From Cellulomonas sp. ACRRI (lineage in GTDB: Bacteria > Actinomycetota > Actinomycetes > Actinomycetales > Cellulomonadaceae): a stretch of DNA of 64,000 nt. Below are positions 16,835-25,549 of the stretch, one piece after another. The stretch covers positions 1 through 64,000 of the forward strand of contig NZ_JAKRMS010000005.1 in NCBI RefSeq assembly GCF_022346185.1, in the 5' to 3' direction. The notes under the pieces were generated by a model. That model ran no database searches and was not told the DNA's origin. It worked only from the letters and a program-made list of their open reading frames with translations. The translations under genes were made by a program, and so were the position numbers. Numbering within the stretch: position 1 is the first letter of the stretch; each line of letters opens with the position of its first letter.

Positions 16835-17542
16835 GTGACCCGCACCCGCAGCCCCCGCCGTCGCGTCGGATGCGTGGTCGGCCTGACCGCCGCCGTGCTC
16901 GTCCTCGTCGGCGGGACCCTGCTCGCCGACCGCGTCACCCACTCGATCGCCGAGGACGTCGCCGCCGACGCGGTGCGGTCCCAGCTCGGCGCCACCGACC
17001 CGCAGGTCGACGTCACCGGCTTCCCGTTCCTCACCCAGCTCGCCCGCGGCACGCTCGACGACGTGCACCTCACCGCCACCGGCGCGACGCTGCGCGGGCT
17101 CGACGTCACGGACCTCGACGTCGTCGCCACCGGCGTGGCGGTGCGGGAGCCGCGCGGCGCCGAGCACGTGGTCGCGACCGCGACCGTGCCGACCGCCGCG
17201 CTGGAGTCCCTGCTCCGCGAGCGCACCGGCTGGGACCTGGCGCTCGCGGTCGACGGCGAGGCCCTGGTGGCCACCGGTGCCGTCGCCGGCGTCCCGGTCG
17301 GCGTGACGCTGACCCTCGCGCCCGCGGGTGCCGACGGCCTCGTCGCGACCATCACCAGCGCCTCGCTGGGCGGGTTCACGATCGACGCCGGGCTGCTGCC
17401 CGACGGCCTGGCCTCGCGGATCGCCGAGGTCGACGTCGCGGACCAGCTGCCGGCCGGCGCCGAGGTGACCGGCGCCGTGGTCGAGGCGGACGGCCTGCAC
17501 CTGACCGTGGAGCTCGCCGACGTGACCCTCGACAGCCTGTGA
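16835..17542 (+). CDS. LmeA-like DUF2993 envelope phospholipid-binding protein
   Basis: A 235-residue protein. After a basic start, residues 10-30 form one hydrophobic signal or anchor segment ending in LLADRVTHSIAE. The rest is a DUF2993 fold of repeated beta strands with VTGFPFLTQLARGTLDDVHL, the most conserved block of the family. The mycobacterial member LmeA binds phospholipid in the periplasm and helps mannan elongation of lipomannan, so a lipid-handling role at the outer membrane face is likely. GTG 16835 is supported by a -10 at 16823. The stop overlaps the start of the M50B peptidase gene by 4 bp. Confidence 0.8.
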   Translation: MTRTRSPRRRVGCVVGLTAAVLVLVGGTLLADRVTHSIAEDVAADAVRSQLGATDPQVDVTGFPFLTQLARGTLDDVHLTATGATLRGLDVTDLDVVATGVAVREPRGAEHVVATATVPTAALESLLRERTGWDLALAVDGEALVATGAVAGVPVGVTLTLAPAGADGLVATITSASLGGFTIDAGLLPDGLASRIAEVDVADQLPAGAEVTGAVVEADGLHLTVELADVTLDSL

Positions 17543-18282
17543 GCGGGTTCCTCGACACGCTGCGCACGCTGCCCGGGGAGATCTGGGACCGCGCCACCAC
17601 CGTCCAGCCCGCTCCCGGCCAGGCCGTGCTGCTCGGGACGCTGGGCGCCGCGCTGCTCTGCCTCGCCGTCCCGACGCTCTGGCACGTCTCCCGGCACCTG
17701 CTGACGATCGTGCACGAGGCGGCGCACGGCCTGGTCGCGGTGCTGTCCGGGCGGCGGCTGTCCGGGATCCGGGTGCACTCGGACACCTCGGGCCTCACGG
17801 TGTCCGTGGGCAGGCCGCGCGGAGCCGGGATGGTGGCGACCGCATTCGCCGGCTACGTCGGCCCCGCGCTGCTGGGCCTCGGGGTGGCGTGGCTGCTCGG
17901 GCGGGGGTACGCCGTCGGGCTGCTGTGGGCGCTGCTCGTCGTGCTGGTGCTCGTGCTGGTCCAGATCCGGAACTGGTACGGGCTGTGGGCGGTGCTGGCG
18001 ACGGGCGTCGTGCTGGTGGGCGTCTCGTGGTGGGGGAGCGGTGCCGTGCAGGTCGCGGTCGCGTACGCGGTCACCTGGTACCTGCTGCTCGGCGCGCCGC
18101 GGGCCGTGTTCGAGATGCAGGCGCAGCGGCGGCGGGCGCGCGGCCGGGGGACGTCGGACGCGGACATCCTGGCGCGGCTGACCCGGGTGCCGGGCGGCGT
18201 GTGGGTCGCGGTGTTCCTGCTGGTGTGCGGCGGGGCCCTGGCGCTGGGCGGCTCGTGGATCCTCCAGCGGCCGCTGGTGTGA
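17539..18282 (+). CDS. M50B-family membrane metallopeptidase
   Basis: A 247-residue polytopic membrane protein. The HEAAH motif near residue 60, in a hydrophobic segment, is the HExxH zinc site of M50-type intramembrane peptidases; GYVGPALLGLG follows a membrane segment later. About six membrane segments are visible. The usual distal Asp ligand of site-2 proteases (LDG-type motif) is not obvious, as in the M50B-like subfamily. It begins inside the end of the LmeA-like gene (GTGA overlap), so the two are translationally coupled. The substrate is unknown; regulated cleavage of an anti-sigma factor or lipoprotein is typical of the wider family but is not shown here. Confidence 0.8.
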   Translation: MSGFLDTLRTLPGEIWDRATTVQPAPGQAVLLGTLGAALLCLAVPTLWHVSRHLLTIVHEAAHGLVAVLSGRRLSGIRVHSDTSGLTVSVGRPRGAGMVATAFAGYVGPALLGLGVAWLLGRGYAVGLLWALLVVLVLVLVQIRNWYGLWAVLATGVVLVGVSWWGSGAVQVAVAYAVTWYLLLGAPRAVFEMQAQRRRARGRGTSDADILARLTRVPGGVWVAVFLLVCGGALALGGSWILQRPLV

Positions 18283-18346
18283 CGCCGGCGGCGCGTGTGA
18301 CGACCTCACGCGCGTGCGACGACCTGCCCGCGCTGGATCGGCGCCG

Positions 18347-19156
18347 TCAGCCCGCGACGGCGCAGCCGTCGAGCTGGCGGTGCATCGCGTCGTGCTCGGC
18401 CTGCGTCACCCACAGGCCGTACGCCGCCTTCACCCGGACCTGCCGGACGACGTAGGCGCACCGGTACCCGGTGCTCGGCGGCAGCCAGGTGGCCGCGTCG
18501 CCGTCGCCCTTCGCGCCGTTGGCCGGGCCGTCCACCGCGAGCAGGTTGGCCGGGTCGTTGGCGAACTGCCGGCGGGTCCCGGCGTCCCACTGCTGCGCGC
18601 CCTTCTGCCACGCGTCGGACAGCGCGACGACGTGGTCGATCTGCACCTCGGCGCTCCGCGGGCCGCGCTCGAACGCGATCACCTGGTCGGTGTACGGGTC
18701 CTGCAGCGTGCCGGTGAGCACCACGCAGTCGTGCGTCCCCGCCTCGAAGGTCACGCCGGTCAGGTCGCGGGCCAGCACGTCGTTGCGGGTGTCGCAGCCG
18801 TTGCGGTCGACGTCCGCCCACGCGGGGCCGAACAGCTCGCGGTCGTAGCCGGTCTTCGGGGCGCGGCCCTTGACGTCCAGCCCCGCGAGCTCGGAGCGGG
18901 CGCGGTCGAGGTCGGCGGCGGTGACCGGGAACCGCGCGGACTCGCGGGACTCGGACCAGACGGGCAGTCCGGCGCCGACGGCCACCGCGACCACCAGCAC
19001 CAGCCAGACCCACCCGAGCCGCCCGGCCCGGGCGCGTCCCCGCGCGCCGCGTGCCGCGGGCCGCCGGCGCGGGGCGACGGACCGGGAGGTGCGGGACGTG
19101 CTCGCGGTGCGGGAGGTGCCGGTGGTGCGCGCGGATCGGGTGGTGCTGCTGGTCAC
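18347..19156 (-). CDS. exported HNH-family nuclease (DUF1524)
   Basis: A 269-residue protein. A basic Ser/Arg/Thr-rich N-terminus is followed by one hydrophobic segment around residues 40-60, then a DUF1524/HNH domain. The nuclease core is visible as QIDHVVALSDAW, with the metal-ligand His of the beta-beta-alpha finger, and ANDPANLLAV with the conserved Asn residues. A tail with VRQVRVKAAYGLWVTQAEH follows. Members of this group in actinobacteria are secreted or anchored and probably digest extracellular DNA; their role is not established. GTG 19156 is chosen, and GTG 19174 is an alternative. It stands alone between convergent and divergent neighbours. Confidence 0.8.
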   Translation of the reverse strand: MTSSTTRSARTTGTSRTASTSRTSRSVAPRRRPAARGARGRARAGRLGWVWLVLVVAVAVGAGLPVWSESRESARFPVTAADLDRARSELAGLDVKGRAPKTGYDRELFGPAWADVDRNGCDTRNDVLARDLTGVTFEAGTHDCVVLTGTLQDPYTDQVIAFERGPRSAEVQIDHVVALSDAWQKGAQQWDAGTRRQFANDPANLLAVDGPANGAKGDGDAATWLPPSTGYRCAYVVRQVRVKAAYGLWVTQAEHDAMHRQLDGCAVAG

Positions 19157-19264
19157 CGCGGAACGGTCGCACACGGGACCGACACGACACCTCCTCCCGA
19201 CCCGGGCCGGCGCGCCGCCCTGCCGCCGCGCGGGCGCCCTAGCGTCGGTGCGGGAGGTGGCGCG

Positions 19265-19687
19265 GTGCGGACGAGGTCTGACCGGCGCGGGCGTGCGTGG
19301 GCGGCGACGGCGGTGGCCGGCACCCTCGTGGTGGCTGCGGGACTGGCGACGGCCCGGTACGGCTCGGGCGCGGTGGCCGACGCCCTCGGCGACGCCCTGT
19401 ACGCGGCGCTCGTCCTGCTGCTGGTCGTGCTCGCGGTGCCCCGGTGGTCGCGCGCGGCGCAGGCGGCCGCCGCGGTCGGGCTGTGCTGGGCGGTCGAGCT
19501 GGCGCAGCTCACCGGCGCCCCGGCCGCCGCGGCGGACGCCTGGCCGCCGCTGCGGTACCTGCTCGGCACGACCTTCGTCGCCACGGACCTGCTCTGGTAC
19601 GCGGTGGGGGTGCTGCTCGCCTCGTCGGCCACCGTGCTCGCCTCCCGGGTGGGCGACGCCCGGCGCGCCGCGGTCCCCCGAGGCTGA
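19265..19687 (+). CDS. DUF2809 membrane protein
   Basis: A 140-residue integral membrane protein with four predicted membrane segments. The block YLLGTTFVATDLLWYAVGVL is the typical end of the DUF2809 family, and AVELAQL in the middle also fits. No function is established for the family. GTG 19265 is preceded by GGGAGGTGG at a good distance for a ribosome binding site and by a TAGCGT -10-like element further upstream. It diverges from the HNH nuclease gene. Confidence 0.75.
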   Translation: MRTRSDRRGRAWAATAVAGTLVVAAGLATARYGSGAVADALGDALYAALVLLLVVLAVPRWSRAAQAAAAVGLCWAVELAQLTGAPAAAADAWPPLRYLLGTTFVATDLLWYAVGVLLASSATVLASRVGDARRAAVPRG

Positions 19688-19695
19688 CCGCTGCC

Positions 19696-19715
19696 GCGGC
19701 CCGGCGGCGGGCCGC
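19696..19715 (+). terminator. hairpin after the DUF2809 gene
   Basis: GCGGCCCG and CGGGCCGC pair over a 4-nt loop, 9 nt after the stop codon. There is no T-run, as is common in actinobacteria. Confidence 0.5.
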
Positions 19716-19842
19716 GGGCCGCCCGGCTGGGGACGACGCACGGGGGGCCGCCCTGTGGTCGTCCCGGTGGCCCGTCGGCATCGTGCGCTCGACGCCGACC
19801 ACCCGCGGGTCGGCCCGCCGCGCCCCCGGCGTGACCCGCCCG

Positions 19843-20529
19843 CTACTCGCAGCCCACCCCGTCGCCGTCGCGGTCCAGCGCCGGGCGGTATCCCGGGTCG
19901 CCGGAGTGCACCGGCGCCGCACCGGCGGCTCGGGCGGCGTCGCAGTTCTGGAAGTAGACCGACCCGCCGCCCGACGCGGCCGTCGTCGACCCGCCTCCGG
20001 AGGAGGAGGTGCCCGCCGAGGAGGACACCCGCGCGCTCGCCGCGGCGGCCTCGCGGACGGCGACGGCCGACTCCCGGGCCGCGACGTCCGCGGCGGTGGT
20101 GTCGAGCTCGGCGGCGCGCTGGTCCAGCTGCGCCTGCAGAGCCGCCAGCTCGTCGGCACGCGCCGCCTGCTGGTCTGCCGTGGTCTGCTGCGCGGCCTCG
20201 CCGTCGGCGAGGGTCTGCTCGCGCCGGTCCGCCTCGTCGCCGCGTGCGTCCAGGTCGGCTGCGCGGTCGGTGAGCGCGGCGTCCACGTCGGCGAGGCGCT
20301 CCTGCTCCGCGGCGACCGCGGAGCGCTCGTCGGACAGGCTGCTCGCGCCGATCCCGATCCCCGCGACCAGCCCGAGGACCAGGCCCACGACCCCCGCCCC
20401 GATCACGGCGCCGCGCCGCCGACCCGCCGGGCGGGCGGGTGCCGCGGCCGGCGGCACGACCGGGACCTCCGCGGCCGGCCGGGTGTGCGGTGCCGGCGGG
20501 ACCGGCCTGAGGTCGGACGGACGTGCCAT
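19843..20529 (-). CDS. Excalibur-domain protein with membrane anchor and coiled coil
   Basis: A 228-residue protein. A Pro/Ala-rich cytoplasmic N-terminus (1-38) precedes one membrane segment (about 40-62, Gly/Val/Ile-rich). A charged coiled coil of about 90 residues follows, then a Ser/Gly linker, then a C-terminal Excalibur motif: FQNCDAARAAGAAPVHSGDP ending with DRDGDGVGCE. Excalibur is an EF-hand-like calcium-binding motif with two conserved Cys found at the actinobacterial and firmicute cell surface. The topology suggests a stalk holding the calcium-binding head away from the membrane. ATG 20529 is the only good start. No partner gene is evident nearby. Confidence 0.8.
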   Translation of the reverse strand: MARPSDLRPVPPAPHTRPAAEVPVVPPAAAPARPAGRRRGAVIGAGVVGLVLGLVAGIGIGASSLSDERSAVAAEQERLADVDAALTDRAADLDARGDEADRREQTLADGEAAQQTTADQQAARADELAALQAQLDQRAAELDTTAADVAARESAVAVREAAAASARVSSSAGTSSSGGGSTTAASGGGSVYFQNCDAARAAGAAPVHSGDPGYRPALDRDGDGVGCE

Positions 20530-20715
20530 GGTGTGCCCCCTGGATCCGGGCCGCACCGCGCGGCCGCGTCCCGGTCCCCATCGGCAGGCCGGCGCCGGTG
20601 GTTGAGCGGGCGGGGTCCGGGGTGCCGCCGTCCGGGGGAACCGACCGGGCGCCTCCCGCGCGATCCCGAGCCGTCCGCGGTCGCGCACGATCTCGCGCCC
20701 GCACGCGCACCCCGC

Positions 20716-20721
20716 CAGACT
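20716..20721 (+). promoter_or_regulatory. -10-like element (CAGACT) of the RNase Z gene
   Basis: CAGACT has the key A and final T of a -10 and lies 6 nt before GTG 20728. Weaker than the other elements of this type. Confidence 0.3.
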
Positions 20722-20727
20722 GGCCGG

Positions 20728-21621
20728 GTGGTGCGCGAGCTCGTCGTCCTCGGGACGGCCTCCCAGGTCCCGACCCGCACGCGGAACCACAACGGCTACC
20801 TGCTCCGCTGGGACGGCGACGCGTACCTGTTCGACCCGGGCGAGGGCACGCAGCGCCAGCTGACCCACGCCGGCGTGGCGCCGCCGTCGATCACCCGGAT
20901 CTGCCTGACCCACGTGCACGGCGACCACTGCTACGGGCTGCCCGGCGTGCTGTCCCGGATGGCGCTCGACGGGGTCGAGCACCCGGTGCACCTGCACTAC
21001 CCCGCGGAGGGCGAGGAGGTGGTGCGGGCGCTGGTCGGGCTGGCGACGCCGGGGCTGGACCTGCGCCTGCACCCGCACGGGGCGGCCGGCGAGGTCGCCC
21101 CGGGACTGTCGGTCGAGGCGCTGCGGCACCGGGTGCAGACCTTCGGCTACCGGCTGACGGAGCCCGACGGGCGCACGCTGCTGCCGGACCGGCTCGCGGC
21201 GGCGGGGATCGCCGGGCCGGCGGTGGGCGAGCTGCAGCGCGCGGGGCGCCTGGGGGCGGTGCGGCTGGCCGACGTCAGCGTGCCGCGCCGGGGGCAGCGG
21301 GTGGCGGTCGTGATGGACACCGCCCCGTGCCCGGGGGCCGAGGCGCTCGCGGACGGCGCCGACCTGCTGCTGGCGGAGTGCACGTTCGCCGACGAGGACG
21401 CGGCGCTGGCCGCGGCGTACCGGCACCTGACGGCGGGCCAGGCGGGCGCGCTCGCCGGGGCGGCCGGGGCGCGGACGCTCGTGCTCAGCCATTTCTCCGG
21501 CCGGTACGAGGACCTCGAGCCGCTGGGGGAGCAGGCGCGGGCGACGGCCGGGGGCGCCGTGGTGCACGTCGCGCACGACCTGGACCGGGTCGCTCTGCCG
21601 CGGCGCCGAGCGACGTCCTGA
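20728..21621 (+). CDS. ribonuclease Z-type metallo-beta-lactamase-fold hydrolase
   Basis: A 297-residue protein of the metallo-beta-lactamase fold. It starts with ELVVLGTASQVPTRTRNHNG, the classical RNase Z opening, and has the metal motif LTHVHGDHCYGLPG (HxHxDH). VVMDTAPCPGAEAL, LLLAECTFADED and LVLSHFSGRY supply the remaining ligands. RNase Z cuts the 3' trailer of tRNA precursors. The long exosite arm of tRNase Z is not obvious, and many actinobacterial genes of this type are annotated only as MBL-fold enzymes. GTG 20728 is chosen, with GTG 20731 next to it. It stands alone. Confidence 0.8.
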   Translation: MVRELVVLGTASQVPTRTRNHNGYLLRWDGDAYLFDPGEGTQRQLTHAGVAPPSITRICLTHVHGDHCYGLPGVLSRMALDGVEHPVHLHYPAEGEEVVRALVGLATPGLDLRLHPHGAAGEVAPGLSVEALRHRVQTFGYRLTEPDGRTLLPDRLAAAGIAGPAVGELQRAGRLGAVRLADVSVPRRGQRVAVVMDTAPCPGAEALADGADLLLAECTFADEDAALAAAYRHLTAGQAGALAGAAGARTLVLSHFSGRYEDLEPLGEQARATAGGAVVHVAHDLDRVALPRRRATS

Positions 21622-21642
21622 GGCGCCCGGGCGTCGGCCGGC

Positions 21643-22017
21643 TCAGTCCTTGCGCGGTGCCACCCCACGCACGGTGTCGACGGGGAACCGCCGCCGCGCC
21701 TCGGCCTGCTTCTCCAGCGTCGCGGCGAGCACGTCGACGCCGAGCACGTCCGCGAGCCGCAGCAGGTAGACCAGGACGTCGGCGATCTCCTCGCCCGCGC
21801 GCCGCCGCCGCTCGGGATCCGCGAAGTGCGCGGCCGCGTCGCCCGCCGGCAGCCACTGCACGAGCTCGGCGAGCTCGCCCACCTCGCCGACCAGCGCGAG
21901 CACGAGCGACTTGGGGTCGTGGAACTGCTCCCAGTCGCGCTCGACGCTGAACTCGCGGATGAGCGCGGTGAGCCGCGCGAGGTCGCCGGGCTCGCCGGCG
22001 GGGGCTGCGTCCGTCAC
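21643..22017 (-). CDS. MazG-like nucleotide pyrophosphohydrolase
   Basis: A 124-residue all-alpha NTP pyrophosphatase of the MazG-like/dCTPase group. The metal-binding pattern is split: GEVGELAELVQWL gives the first ExxE helix and EEIADVLVYLLRLADVLGVD gives the second EExxD helix. RDWEQFHDPKSL before it is also typical. These enzymes remove non-canonical or excess nucleoside triphosphates such as dCTP derivatives. The length is that of the short single-domain form. It is followed by, and lies on the same strand as, the APH-like gene, 31 bp downstream of that gene's stop. Confidence 0.85.
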   Translation of the reverse strand: MTDAAPAGEPGDLARLTALIREFSVERDWEQFHDPKSLVLALVGEVGELAELVQWLPAGDAAAHFADPERRRRAGEEIADVLVYLLRLADVLGVDVLAATLEKQAEARRRFPVDTVRGVAPRKD

Positions 22018-22048
22018 ACGCCCAGCGTGGCACGCCCGGCCGGGGGAC

Positions 22049-23119
22049 TCACCCGAGCAGCCAGGTCGCCGAGCGCAGGTACCGCTCGGCGACGAGCACG
22101 GAACCCGCCGGCTGCTCCGCCCGGAGGGCTCCCGACGGGCCGCCGCGCGGGTCCGTCACCGTGCGCCCGAGCAGCTGCAGCCGGCGCAGCATCGACAGCG
22201 CGCAGGCGGTCCGGGCGTCCTGCCGGGTCAGCGGCCGCACCTCCTGGTAGCCGGCCGCCCACGCCTGCGCGCGGTCGGCGGCGTCGGGCAGGTGCTCGAC
22301 GTACGACAGCGCGCCGGCGAGGTCGAGGACGAACCACGAGAACCCGCAGTCGTCGAAGTCGATCAGCGTGACGTCGTCGCCGTCGAGCAGCAGGTTCCCC
22401 GGCCGCAGGTCGGCGTGCACGAGGCCCCAGGCGTCGGGGGCGCGGGACGCGTCGTGCACGGCGTCGAGGGCCGCCGTGCGGGCGCGGCCGAGCAGCGCGA
22501 GGTCGGCCGCGGGCAGCCGGGCCCGCTCCCAGGCGCCCCACCGGCTGCCCGGGCCGACCAGGTCGGCGGGCTCCCAGGTCGGCCGCACGAAGTCGAGGGG
22601 GCGGTGGTAGCCGAGGGCGTGCTCGTGCAGCAGCGCGGCGGTCGTCCCGACCCTGCGGTGCCAGCCCGCGGGGTCGGCCGAGCCGGGCAGGGCGTCCTCG
22701 AGCGACGGCCCGGGGACGTACCGCCACGTCAGGCACACCCAGTGCCGGTCCTCGTCGTCGGCCACCAGGGCGACGTCGCGGCCGTCCACCGGCGGGACGA
22801 GGGTCGGCACCCGCACCGTGCCCGCGGCGCCGAGCGCGGCCATCCAGGCGACCTCGGACTCGACCGCCGCGGTGTCCTCCAGGTAGGCCGGAGGCGCGAC
22901 CCGGGTCACCGCGACCGGCCGCCCGTCGACGGACACCCGGAACGTCGCGTTGTGCGACAGCGCCAGCAGGTCCACGGCGGTGCGGGGCGGGTCCCAGCCC
23001 CAGGCCGCGCACAGGGCGGCGTGCAGCCACCGGGGGCCCGGGGCGCCGACGGCGAGCCGCCCGAACGGCGGGTCCGGCTCCGCGAGCCCGGTGCTCCCCA
23101 GCGTGTCGTCGGTCGTCAT
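22049..23119 (-). CDS. aminoglycoside phosphotransferase-like (APH) kinase
   Basis: A 356-residue kinase-like protein. The catalytic loop is WGLVHADLRPGNLLLDG (the Asp acts as base) and the metal loop is LIDFDDCGFSWF. The N-terminal lobe has NATFRVSVDGRPVAVTRV with a nucleotide-binding strand pattern. The APH/choline-kinase superfamily phosphorylates small molecules such as aminoglycosides, homoserine or choline; the substrate cannot be told here. ATG 23119 has GGGGGCAGG upstream, and GTG 23125 is also in frame. Probably co-transcribed with the MazG-like gene. Confidence 0.8.
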   Translation of the reverse strand: MTTDDTLGSTGLAEPDPPFGRLAVGAPGPRWLHAALCAAWGWDPPRTAVDLLALSHNATFRVSVDGRPVAVTRVAPPAYLEDTAAVESEVAWMAALGAAGTVRVPTLVPPVDGRDVALVADDEDRHWVCLTWRYVPGPSLEDALPGSADPAGWHRRVGTTAALLHEHALGYHRPLDFVRPTWEPADLVGPGSRWGAWERARLPAADLALLGRARTAALDAVHDASRAPDAWGLVHADLRPGNLLLDGDDVTLIDFDDCGFSWFVLDLAGALSYVEHLPDAADRAQAWAAGYQEVRPLTRQDARTACALSMLRRLQLLGRTVTDPRGGPSGALRAEQPAGSVLVAERYLRSATWLLG

Positions 23120-23242
23120 GGCCACCTGCCCCCGGGTGCTCGCGTCGTCGCCGGGCCGCGCGGCCCGAGCCGAGTGTGGGTGGCGCGCGGCCGCGCGGAC
23201 CAGGGGCGGGGCCGGAATTTCACGCAGGTGTCACCCCGGCCC

Positions 23243-23260
23243 GGCGGCGGTGACGCCGCC
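23243..23260 (-). terminator. hairpin downstream of the SDR gene
   Basis: GGCGGCG and CGCCGCC pair over the loop GTGA, 26 nt past the stop of the SDR gene. Confidence 0.4.
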
Positions 23261-23285
23261 GAAACGCGCCCGTTCCCGGGCCGCC

Positions 23286-24110
23286 TCAGACCCCGACGAG
23301 GGCCGCGCTCGCCTTCCAGAGCCGGCGCGCGAGGTCGGGGTCCGCGGCCTGCGGCGGCGGCACCGCCGGCCGGCCCTGCTCGAGGTACCCGCCGGGCTCC
23401 CAGTCGACGCCCGGCGTGCCGGCCGCGAGCGCCGCCAGGTAGCCGCCGCCCTGCTCCGGGGTGATCGTCAGCAGCCGGCGCAGCGGGGTGTGGTAGACGA
23501 ACCGCATCAGGCTGCTCGTCTCCTTCGCGAAGCTCGTGGCGACGATGCCCGGGTGGAACGCGACCGCGGCGAGCCCCTCGGGCCCGTACCGGCGCTGGAG
23601 CTCGACCGTGTGCAGCACGTTCGCGAGCTTGGCGTCGCCGTAGGCCCGCTCGGGGCGGTAGCCGCGCTCGTTCCCGAGGTCGTCGAGGTCGATCCGGCCC
23701 CAGCGCGCGGCCGCCACGCTCGACGTCGCGATCACGGACGCGCGGCTCGCCACGAGCGTCGGCAGCAGCAGGTGCGTGAGCAGGAACGGCGCGAGGTGGT
23801 TCACCTGGAGGGTGCGCTCGAACCCGTCGACGGTGACCGCGCGCGGCCCCATGATGCCGCCGGCGTTGTTGGCCAGGACGTCGATCCGCGGGTAGGCCCC
23901 GCGCAGCTCGGCGCCCAGGCGGCGCACCTGGTCGAGCTCGGCGAAGTCGGCGAGGTGGTGCGGGGCACCGAGCTCCGCGGCGACGCCGGCGGTGCGCGCG
24001 GGGTCCCGCCCGACGAGCACGACGCGCTCGCCCGCGCGGGCGAGCCGGCGGGCCGCGGCGGCGCCGATGCCGTCGCTGGCGCCGGTGATCACGATCGTCC
24101 GTCCGGCCAC
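23286..24110 (-). CDS. short-chain dehydrogenase/reductase
   Basis: A 274-residue SDR. The cofactor motif is TGASDGIG, the NNAG motif reads ANNAGG, and the catalytic Tyr-Lys pair is YGDAK. A Ser sits upstream in TSSVAAARWG. The Arg after the second beta strand (VGRDPART) suggests NADP. It resembles retinol-dehydrogenase/WW-domain-oxidoreductase-like SDRs, with the typical YxxSKLAN-like extension after the Lys. The substrate is unknown. It diverges from the S33 peptidase gene across 67 bp and has its own terminator. Confidence 0.85.
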   Translation of the reverse strand: MAGRTIVITGASDGIGAAAARRLARAGERVVLVGRDPARTAGVAAELGAPHHLADFAELDQVRRLGAELRGAYPRIDVLANNAGGIMGPRAVTVDGFERTLQVNHLAPFLLTHLLLPTLVASRASVIATSSVAAARWGRIDLDDLGNERGYRPERAYGDAKLANVLHTVELQRRYGPEGLAAVAFHPGIVATSFAKETSSLMRFVYHTPLRRLLTITPEQGGGYLAALAAGTPGVDWEPGGYLEQGRPAVPPPQAADPDLARRLWKASAALVGV

Positions 24111-24165
24111 GTGGTCCTCCGCGTCGGGTGCCGCCCGGGGGGTCCGGGGCGGGTCCGCGACACCC

Positions 24166-24171
24166 TAGGGT
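24166..24171 (+). promoter_or_regulatory. -10 element (TAGGGT) of the S33 peptidase gene
   Basis: TAGGGT is 6 nt before GTG 24178. It supports that start and a leaderless transcript. Confidence 0.45.
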
Positions 24172-24177
24172 GCTGCC

Positions 24178-25527
24178 GTGACCCCCGCCTCCCCGGCCGC
24201 CCGCCGTCGCGCCCGCACGTCCGCCGTCCGCACCTCCGAGCCGCGCCTGGTGCCGCCGGTGCTGGTCCGCGACCACCGCGTGCGGGTGCCGGTCGACCGC
24301 GAGGACCCGTCGCGCTATCCGACGATCGAGGTGTTCGCGCGCGAGCTCGTCGACCCGGCCCGGGACGCCGAGGACCTGCCGCCGCTGCTGTTCCTGCAGG
24401 GCGGCCCCGGCGGGATGGGCCCGCGCCCGCTCGGCGGCGGCTGGTGGTCGACGGCCCTGCGCACGCACCGGGTGGTGCTGCTCGACCAGCGCGGCACCGG
24501 GCGGTCCTCCCGGGTCGACGGCCGGACGATCGCGCGGTTCGGCTCGGGCGAGGAGGCGGCCGACTACCTGGCGTGCTTCCGGGCGGACGCGATCGTCGAG
24601 GACGCCGAGGCGGTGCGCCGCGCGGTGTACGGGGGGCGGCGGTGGGCGACGCTCGGGCAGTCGTACGGCGGCTTCCTCACGCTCACCTACCTGTCCCGGC
24701 ACCCCGAGGCGCTGACCGCCTGCTACGTCACGGGCGGCCTTCCCGGCGTCGCGGCGACCGCCGAGGACGTCTACGCGCGGACGTTCCCGCGGCAGGCCGC
24801 GCGGGTCGCCGCGTTCGCCCGCCGGTACCCCGAGGACGTCCAGCTGCTCGGGGCGCTCGCCGACCGGCTCGCCGCCGGCGACGTCGCGCTGCCCGACGGC
24901 GACCCCTTCACCGTGCGCCGGCTGCAGACCCTCGGCATGCCGCTCGGCATGAGCACCGGGGTGGACGCGCTGCACTGGCTGCTGGACACCGTCGACCTCG
25001 ACGCGGACGGGGCGCCCGACGACGCGTTCGCGCTCGCGGTGCAGACCCAGACCGGGTTCGACGCGAACCCGCTGTACGCGGTGCTGCAGGAGGTCATCTA
25101 CCACCAGGGCGAGCGGGAGGGCGGCTGGGCCGCGCAGGCCGAGCTCGACCGCCGGCCCGACCACGCGCCCGACGCGCGGCCGCTCGCGCTGACCGGCGAG
25201 GCGGTGTTCCCGTGGATGTTCGACGAGATCCGGGCCCTGCGGCCGTTCCGGGCGGCGGCGGAGGCGCTCGCGGCCCGCACGTCCTGGCCCGCCCTCTACG
25301 ACCCGGAGCGTCTGGCGGCCAACGAGGTGCCGGTCGCCGCGGTCCAGTACGTCGACGACCCGTACGTGGACCTCGACCTGGCGACGGCGACCGCGGACGG
25401 CGTCGGGAACGCCCAGGTGTGGGTCACGAACGAGTACCTGCACGACGGCCTGCGCGCCGCGGGCGACGTGATCCTCCCGCGGCTGATCGACCTCGCGGCG
25501 GGCCGCCGGACGGTCACCCGCCCCTGA
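24178..25527 (+). CDS. S33-family proline iminopeptidase-like hydrolase
   Basis: A 449-residue alpha/beta hydrolase. FLQGGPGGMGP forms the oxyanion-hole region and LLDQRGTGRSS is the S33 hallmark. The nucleophile elbow is GQSYGG with Ser162. The C-terminal catalytic His is probably in NEYLHDGLRAAGD. The family removes N-terminal proline or short peptides. The length and the large cap match the actinobacterial prolyl aminopeptidase group of about 430 residues, which is bigger than classical Pip. There is no signal peptide, so it should be cytoplasmic. GTG 24178 is backed by the promoter spacing. Confidence 0.85.
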   Translation: MTPASPAARRRARTSAVRTSEPRLVPPVLVRDHRVRVPVDREDPSRYPTIEVFARELVDPARDAEDLPPLLFLQGGPGGMGPRPLGGGWWSTALRTHRVVLLDQRGTGRSSRVDGRTIARFGSGEEAADYLACFRADAIVEDAEAVRRAVYGGRRWATLGQSYGGFLTLTYLSRHPEALTACYVTGGLPGVAATAEDVYARTFPRQAARVAAFARRYPEDVQLLGALADRLAAGDVALPDGDPFTVRRLQTLGMPLGMSTGVDALHWLLDTVDLDADGAPDDAFALAVQTQTGFDANPLYAVLQEVIYHQGEREGGWAAQAELDRRPDHAPDARPLALTGEAVFPWMFDEIRALRPFRAAAEALAARTSWPALYDPERLAANEVPVAAVQYVDDPYVDLDLATATADGVGNAQVWVTNEYLHDGLRAAGDVILPRLIDLAAGRRTVTRP

Positions 25528-25549
25528 CCGGGCGCGGGCGGGCCCGGGC

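Noticed and set aside
14944-17538. A forward frame continuing from the FtsX gene into the M50B gene
   Set aside because: The upstream part is antisense to zwf; the peptidase has its own GTG coupled to the LmeA-like gene.
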